DNA from: Neorickettsia sennetsu str. Miyayama
GTDB lineage: Bacteria; Pseudomonadota; Alphaproteobacteria; Rickettsiales; Anaplasmataceae
NCBI RefSeq assembly: GCF_000013165.1
Contig: NC_007798.1
Span: 558,001 to 622,000, forward strand
Reading direction: 5' to 3'
DNA length: 64,000 nt
Shown here: piece by piece, positions 16,334 to 24,117 of the stretch
Numbering within the stretch: position 1 is the stretch's first letter
Layout of the letters: each line of letters begins with the position of its first letter
Position numbers and translations under genes: made by a program
Notes under the pieces: generated by a model
Database searches by the model: none
What the model was told of the DNA's origin: nothing
Seen by the model: only the letters and a program-made list of their open reading frames with translations

Positions 16334-16877
16334 GCACTAAGCGTAACGTCAATATGGGATCCTGGTGACCATCTTAATGTAAGCGCGTCAGAAGATGAAG
16401 CGAATACGCAGGAAGTACGTACAGGCATATAGGAAAACGAGTATACTCCTACGCAAGATACACCTGAAAACGAAGGTGCCACAGCTCTAAATCTAGTGGA
16501 AACAACTGATATAGGTATCACAGCTGACCCAAATGTACTTGCCCACTTTATCATTGCTTTTACTGCCCTGCTCACACCTTGTGTGTGCTTTTTATTGCAT
16601 CACATGATCTCGTCCTTTCCCAAGTCGGACCATACGTACTCGGGATTTGAGAGAACTAGGTCAAGGACACGGAATTAAGTCTCCTGGGAATGTGGAGATT
16701 GGTTTACATCTTTTGCTATTCCCACTTTCCACATTGCTCTGCTTTTTATACACGTGCTGGATTATAGAATGGGGAATTGACATACAAAAGCCGGGTAATC
16801 ACAACAGGGAAATATTGCCTATCCCGAACCGGAAGAGACTCCTCAAGAGTGGGACGCTAGACCACTCTAACAATTAA
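16334..16877 (+). pseudogene. degraded second copy of a two-helix membrane protein
   Basis: After TAA 16331 the same frame stays coding-like: a run of acidic residues (SASEDEANTQEV), one TAG at 16430, more acidic sequence, then METTDIGITADPN (GTG 16496) and a membrane helix (FIIAFTALLTPCVCFLL) to TAA 16676. In an overlapping frame from 16647 to 16877 lies a second helix (HLLLFPLSTLLCFLYTCWII) and a polar tail. Order (acidic, helix, spacer, helix, tail) copies the gene at 15682, so I read it as one ancestral gene with stops and a frameshift. Protein-level similarity is in layout, not in close sequence. Confidence 0.5.
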
Positions 16878-17150
16878 AAAGCTACTCCGCCTGACTCCAA
16901 CTATGTAATTCAATAATCAATATATTTTGGGTAGTGCAAATCGTTTTGAATGCTTCTTATTATGGCAAATGAAAAAATAACTAAGTAGTTAACACCTTAT
17001 CATTCAGAGTGGTAAGTAGCTCTAAGGTATCCAGATCGTGACTCACTGGAGAATGTTCCTAGTCGTATCAAGTAAAAAAATAGTAAGAAAATAGACAATT
17101 TTTTAATAAATCAAATCTACAATGAGACTGTTTTATCAGAACAGTTACGC

Positions 17151-17558
17151 ATGCCACATCCAAGACACCTAAAACCAACAACATTAAAAGACTTCCTACC
17201 TGAAGGACTTACGAGTTCTTCAAATAGTGATGAAGAGTCAGAGAAAAACCAAACATCTGAACCACAGGGTGGACAAGATCAATCAAATGATATGAGAGAA
17301 GGAGCAGCTGGTGGAGGTTCCGGAGGAAGCAACACCGCTCCCGCAGCAGATACAAAAGGTCCATTGCTATACCTGCAAAAAGTTAGAAGTGCACTGCGCC
17401 CTACTAACCCTTTTGGACCTTTTCCTCAGAGCAAAGAACCTCTTTCTGCTGCATGCACAAATCCATCTGCCACAGCACCAGGGTCAAAATTATCGGCAAG
17501 TGACACGGAGAAACACGCGGCAGATCAGGATAAAAATCGTGGCGGTGGAGTCACATGA
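17151..17558 (+). CDS. unknown hydrophilic low-complexity protein
   Basis: 135 residues, not recognised. It is strongly polar, with Ser/Asn/Asp/Glu and Gly-rich stretches (SSSNSDEESEKNQTSEPQGGQ, GAAGGGSGGSNTAPAAD), one short amphipathic part (PLLYLQKVRSALRPTNPFGPF) and a charged end (TEKHAADQDKNRGGGVT). It has no signal peptide or membrane helix. It is the last gene of the 14.5-17.6 kb accessory cluster and lacks the membrane part seen in its neighbours. Disorder and location fit a secreted effector or a gene fragment; neither can be shown here. Confidence 0.65.
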   Translation: MPHPRHLKPTTLKDFLPEGLTSSSNSDEESEKNQTSEPQGGQDQSNDMREGAAGGGSGGSNTAPAADTKGPLLYLQKVRSALRPTNPFGPFPQSKEPLSAACTNPSATAPGSKLSASDTEKHAADQDKNRGGGVT

Positions 17559-17956
17559 AAACGCCAAGAATTGACATACTACATCCTACTGTTCATAGTA
17601 CAGTTGATGGAAAGTACGAGACCATGGATGCACCTCATTTGTCAATCTCATTGATGTATACTTATTGATACCTGATTGCAGCGTCCCTCACCACTTCCCT
17701 AGAAATATTTCTGTTAGCATCATATGAAAAAGACGCGTCGGTTTCTGTTTACCTAATGGGATCCAGTCACAAACGCGTCCCTTCACCTTTCTAAAAATAC
17801 AGTTCTTGACATTACACAATGAGAAAGCGCTCACACAGTCGATATATGCTCAATGATGCCTAGTTGGAGATCACTCCCGCCTGCGCTTCTAAAAATACAG
17901 CGTTCAGGGCCATAAAACAGGAAAAACAGCTACAAATCCATCAGAAAAACATGGAT
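17559..17956. repeat. 398-bp gap with degenerate ~95-98-bp repeats
   Basis: No gene seen. The 14-mer TTCTAAAAATACAG occurs at 17789-17802 and 17887-17900 (98 bp apart). GCGTCCCT-like sequence followed by CACC occurs at 17681 and 17775 (94 bp apart). These suggest three worn tandem units ending at the 3' end of the acetyltransferase gene. Confidence 0.45.
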
Positions 17957-18721
17957 TCAGGCACACTCTGAGTAGTACAATCCTAGCCCGCCAAGCATCT
18001 TGAAACCCATTTTCCTGTATAAGCTCTCAGAAATTGGATTGATACAATGAGCAATTGCTGCATCGCAACCTAGCTCCTTAACTAAGGCAAGCCGCTGTAG
18101 TATTAATTGCATTCCTATACCACGTTCCCTATACTCCTGAAGCACACCATCAGCATAAAAACATGCCACGCGCTCATCAAGATAGAAGCCACACACACCC
18201 ACGATTTTGCCATCCAAAGAAGCGAGAAAAAATCGAAGCCTATTAGGATCAGCTTCTCCTATACCTCGAAATGACGGAACCAATACTCCGGGCCTGTGCC
18301 AGAAAATTCTCGACGATAAATCATCAAATAGTTGTACTTCTTCGAGTGTGAAGATTTGCTTAAATTTTACAGAAGTATCAATCTTACTTGAGGGTATTGT
18401 ATATCTTGAAAGATCTAGGAAAGCTTTTTTCGGATTACTTGTGCGCCCGATATTATACTTACCTAGGTACATTTTTAGGACGCTCATACCCGGCTCAACA
18501 GCCCAGGACATGTTCCAACCACGCTCATTGAGCTTCGCCAGGATCGTTACGAACTCAGATTCTGTTATTGCACTTGAACAGAATACATAGTTAAACAAAG
18601 AATCCTTGACACCGTTGTAAACAATAAGGTGATCCCCTACCGCGATAATTTCCCAGTTGGAAATCTTCGCGAGATAGCAAACATACTGCCGAAGGTTACG
18701 GAAATGAAGCAAACCACTCAT
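17957..18721 (-). CDS. GNAT-family N-acetyltransferase
   Basis: 254 residues. The C-terminal ~120 residues are a GNAT fold: FLASLDGKIVGVCGFYLDERVACFYADGVLQEYRERGIGMQLILQRL carries the acetyl-CoA pyrophosphate loop RERGIG (R.xGxG/A), and CDAAIAHCINPISESLYRKMGFKMLGGLGLYY is the usual ending (NP...LY.K.GF). The N-terminal half (LRQYVCYLAKISNWEIIAVGDHLIVYNG...) resembles a second, degenerate GNAT-like module. The substrate (small molecule or protein N-terminus) is unknown. The neighbouring 145-residue gene lies 28 bp upstream on the same strand, so they may form a pair. Confidence 0.85.
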   Translation of the reverse strand: MSGLLHFRNLRQYVCYLAKISNWEIIAVGDHLIVYNGVKDSLFNYVFCSSAITESEFVTILAKLNERGWNMSWAVEPGMSVLKMYLGKYNIGRTSNPKKAFLDLSRYTIPSSKIDTSVKFKQIFTLEEVQLFDDLSSRIFWHRPGVLVPSFRGIGEADPNRLRFFLASLDGKIVGVCGFYLDERVACFYADGVLQEYRERGIGMQLILQRLALVKELGCDAAIAHCINPISESLYRKMGFKMLGGLGLYYSECA

Positions 18722-18749
18722 AGTTTACAGGACTCAGATCTTCGCCGAG

Positions 18750-19187
18750 TTAATGATCAATACCTCGACTCGCGCTCTGTCCCATACTAGGTGTAGAATC
18801 AGGTGATAAAATCATACTCTCACTCTGAGGGGAAGGCGGAGAAACGCCCTCAAGTCTTAATACACCGGCCACCCTGCCAGCTTGCTGAGCCAATTCTGAT
18901 TGCAACTCTCGAGCTTGGTTAACTACATCTGGCAAACCAAATGGGTTCAGATCGGAAAGTTTTAATATCCCTTCACAAAAGTTTCCTGATAAAAGGCCCA
19001 TTGCACCGCCGAGCTGCTGCCCAACTTGCTCTACGTTACCAGTTTGTGCGGAAAGAACACTCGTGTTGACACCCTTTACTGGCTCAACAAGGTTTACGAC
19101 ACCTCCACCGCCACTTTCTTTAGCCATCTTGGATTGGAGCATCGCTTGTTGCACTGCACCCATGCCACCGCCATCTGAACCTTCCAT
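18750..19187 (-). CDS. unknown Gly/Gln/Ser-rich protein
   Basis: 145 residues, not recognised. Gly-rich start (MEGSDGGGMGAVQQAMLQSKMAKESGGGG), then an amphipathic helical middle (GNVEQVGQQLGGAMGLLSGNFCEGILKLSDLNPF, VVNQARELQSELAQQAGRVAGVL) and a Ser/Pro-rich tail (SPPSPQSESMILSPDSTPSMGQ). No signal peptide or membrane helix; one Cys. It sits 28 bp upstream of the acetyltransferase in the same direction, so it could be its substrate or partner; this is a guess from location. Disordered ends with a helical core would also fit a secreted effector. Confidence 0.65.
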   Translation of the reverse strand: MEGSDGGGMGAVQQAMLQSKMAKESGGGGVVNLVEPVKGVNTSVLSAQTGNVEQVGQQLGGAMGLLSGNFCEGILKLSDLNPFGLPDVVNQARELQSELAQQAGRVAGVLRLEGVSPPSPQSESMILSPDSTPSMGQSASRGIDH

Positions 19188-19651
19188 AATCCTTAACTAA
19201 ATCGTCGAAAACGCTCGTGCAAATTTTACCATAGTGACAATGAAAAATCTCCTAAATACGTCCACCTTTTGCGCTAAACATCTCTAAGAACTACACTCTA
19301 GAACGTATAGCATGTAGAAACAAACCGCAATTATCCTCTCTCATTGATCTGGTAAATGGGAGAGATAAGCTATCTCTCACTGCGTACAAATAAAAAGAAG
19401 ATCAAAGCTGTTACCTCTTACCAAAGTGTAAGTGAGAAAAATAAGTGACCACCTCTTATGTAAATGAGAAAGACAAGAAAATTTTGAACAACCGATCTAT
19501 CTCCACTAACACATCGCCATGCACTATTGTGCACAAATCATTTTGGGTTTAATAAGTTCTGAAGCGGGAACATACGCACTATTTTGTTCCACCCGAGCCT
19601 TATAATGTGAATTTCCGCATTTTGTATAGGTTACACAACGGAAGCACCACA
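19188..19651. other. 464-bp gap with short repeats and a hairpin
   Basis: No gene seen. An 18-bp motif of the form GTAARTGRGARARAYAAG occurs at 19352, 19428 and 19460. A perfect hairpin lies at 19360-19378. The right end (from about 19561) contains a degenerate copy of the sequence at the 3' end of the next gene. Confidence 0.5.
19360..19378. repeat. perfect inverted repeat, 8-bp stem
   Basis: GAGAGATA (19360-19367), loop AGC, TATCTCTC (19371-19378). No T-run follows. It may be a terminator remnant, a regulator site, or a by-product of the surrounding repeats. Confidence 0.5.
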
Positions 19652-19690
19652 TTATTTTTGTTCCATCTGGGACTTACAATACAAGTAGTT
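19562..19690 (-). repeat. degenerate ~75-bp duplication covering a gene 3' end
   Basis: Sequence around 19577-19610 (CACTATTTTGTTCCACCC, then CTTATAATGTG) is repeated at about 19647-19682 (CACATTATTTTTGTTCCATC, then CTTACAATAC). Both copies are preceded by GAAGC. The second copy contains the stop and last codons (MEQK) of the oxidoreductase gene; the first lies downstream of it. Confidence 0.45.
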
Positions 19691-22600
19691 TAATTTTTCT
19701 GTTAGGGAGTTCTGTTTTAGTCTTTGAGAGAGAAAATAAAAGTCCGTAATCTCCATATTCTGATCTTGATTGACACAACTGTATACGTATTCTTCTTTCC
19801 CATTGACGTGTCTCCTCTGTATACACTGAGCGCATATGCCTTGCATCATACATTGCATCGGCGAATTAATTGATGCAATCGCTTTTAGGTTGGGTTTGAG
19901 GATATGTCTATGCTTATCAATAAATCTTTGTACAGCAGACATTAAAGAATCCGAACCTATAGTAACAATACGATCAAGCGCTCCAGCTTTTATGGGAAGT
20001 AATATTTCTCCTCTGATATACTTTTCGAGAGCCATTATCATGTTACCCATAAGAGAAACATCACAAGTCCTGTTAGAAGGAAATTTCCCTTCATCGCAAA
20101 CCCAGACAACACAGTCTGAAAAAGCCTCAATCATATCCGCTTTGAAACGATCGTTCAGCTTTTTGTAACCAGAAAAATAAAGCACGTTACAGCCATTTTT
20201 TTTCATTGCCTCAGCTACGGAGAACAGCACCGCATTACCAACTCCCCCTCCGATCAGAAGAACATTTTCATTTACTGGAATCTCAGTAGGCGTGCCAAGT
20301 GGACCGGTAAGAACAACCCTTTCCCCTACTTTCAGAAACTTACATAGATAGGAAGATACACCTACCTCTATAACAATAAGCGAGATAACACCATTATTTT
20401 TGTCAACACAAGATCCTGTTAAAGCAATAGCTTCTATCTGGAAAGGAGAGTGAAAGTTTTGCAGTTTATAGAACTGTCCGGGCATGAAATTCCTAGCAGC
20501 AAGTGGCGCACAAATACGAAGCTCATAAATATTATTTGTGAGAGCTATTACTTCCAGCACCTCTGCCTTTAGCAGCTGCTCCATCATCCGTAGAAATCTT
20601 CTATTAGCAATCTCGGGAGAGTAATCATTAACAATGTGCCTGTGGAAAGTAGGCTCTTTTGCAGGGACTACACGATAGTTATCGGCCTCACCGCAACCTA
20701 GAGCGCTATCGTTTTCGGTAATCTTAAGCTCACCTTGATTTTCATCGCCTCCCTTGGTATTTGGGACGTGCAAAGTAATATCCGAACCACCCACACTGAC
20801 ATCACTAGATTTATGTACAGTGCAAGATCCTATCATGGAACCTGTTGATCCATGACAACGTGTATCACTCGCTCTTGACTCACTAGAGGCCTCACCATTG
20901 CTATACTTAACACTGGATTCATAGTAAGCGGAGAAATTTTCACATATTTCTGAGAGAGGAGTTTTCAGCAGCTTCTCTGTTATGAGGCGGTACTTATCTT
21001 TTGCACTAGCCATCGCACCAACAACGCTCCCAGCATAATTCTGATCTAGATCACCAAAAAAACTGATATTACCCTCCAAGTTGTTGTACCATGAGGGAAA
21101 TGTGTCCTTCAGAGCTGTACTGGCCTTAGTCCCCGTCGCTATAATAACGCTCCTTGCTTTTATTATAATTCTCTTACCATCTTTAAGACACATTACTTCC
21201 TTTGCAGACGCATACTCATCCAGGAGAATTTCTAATGGCTCAACTTCTTCGATGAATTCTACACCTTCACGTAGTGCGTTATCTAGTTCCTCGAAATTTA
21301 TACGATATGCTGGACTATCCTGTATTCGCTTACGGTAAACTATCTTCACACCGCCAAGCGATTTAAGAAATTGTGTCTTATTTTGTGTTGTTCTAAGCTT
21401 TCTAGCATGTGAGAGAAATTCGTATGCTATTAGCTTTTCCTCTTCGTTCCAATTTTTTTCTATTTCTAGAACACCGTATGTACTGATTAAGTAATCATAT
21501 CTTTGTAGAAATTTCTCGACCTGAACCTTATAGTAAACGAGAGCCTCTGTTGCAGAATCCACAGCAGTAAGCCCCCCACCTACAACAACTACGGGCATAC
21601 GCATCTGCAAGCAGGTCATCGAATCCTTTTTAAATGCTCCCCCAAGGTGAAGTGTCATTAAAAAATCTGAGGCAAACCGTACACCTCTAACAAGAACATT
21701 AGTTATATTAGGAATATTGGGACTACCACTACCAACACACAGTGCTATATGCCCAAATCCTAGCCTGTGACAGTCTTCAATGGTAAGGTTAGACCCAAAT
21801 CTCACTCCACCAAAAACATGAAAGTTTTCTCTTCTCTCAAGGAGTAACCTTATCAATTTTAGGTAATTTTTATTCCATCTAACCGTGATGCCATACTCCA
21901 TAACGCCACCAAACCCTTGAACAACTCTTTCATCAAGATTTTCGTAGAGTTCATTAATGTCCCTAATTAGTGCAAAATCCTTCTTATTTTTGACCGAGCA
22001 CCCATCTGTAATAGGAAAAACCCCTGCTGAACACAAATCTTTCCCTGCTGTAGTAAGATCTTCAGTATAATCTAGTGTGCATAGCCCTGCTAAAGCATGC
22101 CCAGAACACTTACCTGAACAAGAACTTTTGCATTCACAACCCGACCTTCCTGTATACTTTGATGGTAAAGACTCTATTTTGACACCATCTACTAAAACTA
22201 CTGTGTGTCCCTCATTAATGAGATAATGCGCTAGAGTGAAACCAGCTGGACCAGAGCCAGAGATAAGTACTTTCCTACCCGAGAGCTTCTTTGGAAACTG
22301 GTTTTCAGGACGTAAAGGATTCCACCTTGTTAGAAGGCTATAGATTTCAAAACCGAATGGTAACTCCAGAACAGCATCCAGAATTGCAGTTTCTATTCCT
22401 GGAATATTAACTGGCTCCTGTTTCTGGTAAATGCATGAACGCATACAATCGTTACAGATCCTGTGTCCAGTAGCAGCACACATCGGATTATCGAGCGTTA
22501 CAACAGCCAACGCAGCTATAATCTTACCTTCTGAGTATAATTTGTTCATCTCAGAAATTCTTTGTCCCAGCGGGCATCCTTTTTGTATTATTCCAAATGC

Positions 22601-23383
22601 CGACTTTTTATATCCTACTTCTGGCAAAGAAAATCCGCTCCTACAGGTATCCTTTTTACGGAAATGACATATTAAGCAATAACAAGCTTGATCCACACTG
22701 GACACCTCATCCAATCCAGCATCAATTAGCTGGAAACCATCACGTGGTTGATACCCTCTCTTTTCTAGAATAACTAATCCATCCCTTTCAGCACGCTCGA
22801 ATTGTATAAGCGATTCGCAATTAAGTTTTTTAGGCAAATGAAATAGAGCACCACAATATTCTCTGGAAGAACAGTTTGATAGAGATACAGTACCGTGGCA
22901 CTGGCAAGTTTCCCCTAGAGCACAGAAAGCACCATCTGCGTTGTCTACGGCTTCGACCATATAGAGTGCATACTGAGCAGCAAGATTCAACTCTACTGAA
23001 TATTTTTCTCGCTCCCTAAGCCATTCAAGTGCTTTTTCTGCATACAAGAGTCCATCAAACTTGGGTACGTTTAGAATAGTTTTTAGTTTTTGTTTTACTG
23101 TAGGAAAAGGTATTGTTTTTGTATATTCTCTTAAAGCGATCCTCTCAATAAAACTTCGCTTGCAGAGATGTATTACATTCGCTCTTTTTATGGAATTAGA
23201 TTTTTCTTCAAATGTCTCTTCTATACAGAAGAGTTTCACTATAAAGGCTTCTAAAGCAGATGCAAGTAAAACTGTATCTCCCACTGGCTTCTTAAGTGAA
23301 GATAAGAATTTCGCATGTAGCACTGCCAATCTTTCGGTATCATACAGTTCATCAACCTTTGGAAGATTGCGCCCAAAAGACAT
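19652..23383 (-). CDS. large GltD-like / PyrK-like fusion oxidoreductase
   Basis: 1243 residues. Residues ~1-330 are helical and Cys-rich (CQCHGTVSLSNC, CYCLICHFRKKDTC, CNDCMRSC), like the Fe-S N-terminal part of the glutamate synthase small subunit. Residues ~365-760 are a tandem FAD/NAD(P) Rossmann pair (VLISGSGPAGFTLAHYL; MPVVVVGGGLTAVDSATEAL), with an unusual CECKSSCSGKCSGHALAG insert between. A Ser/Thr-rich disordered linker spans ~830-920. The C-terminal ~280 residues are an FNR/PyrK-like electron-transfer module (LIGGGVGNAVLFSVAEAM) with a 2Fe-2S-type CMMQGICAQC near residue 1176. It should carry electrons between NAD(P)H, flavins and Fe-S centres; the acceptor is unknown. Similar long proteins are annotated in other Rickettsiales. 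No partner gltB is nearby. Confidence 0.8.
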   Translation of the reverse strand: MSFGRNLPKVDELYDTERLAVLHAKFLSSLKKPVGDTVLLASALEAFIVKLFCIEETFEEKSNSIKRANVIHLCKRSFIERIALREYTKTIPFPTVKQKLKTILNVPKFDGLLYAEKALEWLREREKYSVELNLAAQYALYMVEAVDNADGAFCALGETCQCHGTVSLSNCSSREYCGALFHLPKKLNCESLIQFERAERDGLVILEKRGYQPRDGFQLIDAGLDEVSSVDQACYCLICHFRKKDTCRSGFSLPEVGYKKSAFGIIQKGCPLGQRISEMNKLYSEGKIIAALAVVTLDNPMCAATGHRICNDCMRSCIYQKQEPVNIPGIETAILDAVLELPFGFEIYSLLTRWNPLRPENQFPKKLSGRKVLISGSGPAGFTLAHYLINEGHTVVLVDGVKIESLPSKYTGRSGCECKSSCSGKCSGHALAGLCTLDYTEDLTTAGKDLCSAGVFPITDGCSVKNKKDFALIRDINELYENLDERVVQGFGGVMEYGITVRWNKNYLKLIRLLLERRENFHVFGGVRFGSNLTIEDCHRLGFGHIALCVGSGSPNIPNITNVLVRGVRFASDFLMTLHLGGAFKKDSMTCLQMRMPVVVVGGGLTAVDSATEALVYYKVQVEKFLQRYDYLISTYGVLEIEKNWNEEEKLIAYEFLSHARKLRTTQNKTQFLKSLGGVKIVYRKRIQDSPAYRINFEELDNALREGVEFIEEVEPLEILLDEYASAKEVMCLKDGKRIIIKARSVIIATGTKASTALKDTFPSWYNNLEGNISFFGDLDQNYAGSVVGAMASAKDKYRLITEKLLKTPLSEICENFSAYYESSVKYSNGEASSESRASDTRCHGSTGSMIGSCTVHKSSDVSVGGSDITLHVPNTKGGDENQGELKITENDSALGCGEADNYRVVPAKEPTFHRHIVNDYSPEIANRRFLRMMEQLLKAEVLEVIALTNNIYELRICAPLAARNFMPGQFYKLQNFHSPFQIEAIALTGSCVDKNNGVISLIVIEVGVSSYLCKFLKVGERVVLTGPLGTPTEIPVNENVLLIGGGVGNAVLFSVAEAMKKNGCNVLYFSGYKKLNDRFKADMIEAFSDCVVWVCDEGKFPSNRTCDVSLMGNMIMALEKYIRGEILLPIKAGALDRIVTIGSDSLMSAVQRFIDKHRHILKPNLKAIASINSPMQCMMQGICAQCIQRRHVNGKEEYVYSCVNQDQNMEITDFYFLSQRLKQNSLTEKLNYLYCKSQMEQK

Positions 23384-23655
23384 TACAGTTAGAAGAAAAA
23401 ATTCGTGCTAATAAAAAACGTTCAATCAGCTTCTCCAGTGTAGCACTCCTCAAAACTCTAACACAGCGCTCTTTCCTGCTTAAGTCAGGAAAATAATGCT
23501 CTCACAGTAAAATCTGCACATCTTTAGCAAGAAGATAGCTAAAGGAAAACCACAGTCAGACACTTGTGAAAAGCTCGCTCAAACGAAGAAGCGCACCTGA
23601 ATAACATACCTGTTTGTTCAAATAAATTAAGAGAACGAACAATTTATTGCATTCA

Positions 23656-24111
23656 TCATTCTGACTGGATTGTCGCCATAATTGTCGCCTCTACACAGAG
23701 CTCATCAGCTATATAAGCCCCAGCTTCAAACTTCCAGAAATTCATTGATTTCTTTAATAAAGTTGCATTTAGGAGAAGTTGAGTGTCCGGCAAAACAGGC
23801 TTCTTGAACTTCGCTTTCTCAATGGAGGCAAAAAAGAACGGCTTCTTATGGTATTTCTCCTCGACAGTCATCATAGCGTATACACCAGCAGCCTGAGCAA
23901 GCGCCTCAATGAGCAATACACCCGGGGTGATTGGGAAACCAGGAAAGTGCCCTTGAAAAAACCAAGCATTAGAAGCAGGCTTCCAACGACAAACTATAGA
24001 CTGAGACTCCCTGTCAATTTTAACTACTTCGTCCAAAAAAAGGAAAGGATCCCTATGAGGGATCCTCTTTTTTATCTCCTCACGAGATAACAAGACATCC
24101 CCAGCACCCAT
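23656..24111 (-). CDS. fabZ: 3-hydroxyacyl-[ACP] dehydratase FabZ
   Basis: 151 residues from ATG 24111 (a GTG one codon earlier is the only longer option). FabZ removes water from 3-hydroxyacyl-ACP in type II fatty-acid synthesis. Hotdog-fold motifs are PHRDPFLFLDEVVKI and the catalytic block FFQGHFPGFPITPGVLLIEALAQAAGVYA (residues ~50-78), with His 54 and Glu 68 as the active pair. It follows skp by 6 bp on the same strand. In many proteobacteria lpxD lies between skp and fabZ, followed by lpxA; here no lpx gene is present, in line with an LPS-less lineage. Confidence 0.96.
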   Translation of the reverse strand: MGAGDVLLSREEIKKRIPHRDPFLFLDEVVKIDRESQSIVCRWKPASNAWFFQGHFPGFPITPGVLLIEALAQAAGVYAMMTVEEKYHKKPFFFASIEKAKFKKPVLPDTQLLLNATLLKKSMNFWKFEAGAYIADELCVEATIMATIQSE

Positions 24112-24117
24112 CACAGT

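Noticed and set aside
14589-17558. Naming the accessory proteins as Neorickettsia strain-specific antigens (Ssa)
   Set aside because: They share repeats and acidity with such antigens in general, but I cannot match any specific sequence, so the name would be a guess.
17757-18040. Repeat units at 17.7 kb as true copies of the acetyltransferase 3' end
   Set aside because: An ungapped comparison over 90 bp gave only ~40% identity, little above chance for AT-rich DNA; only the short 14-bp repeat is firm.
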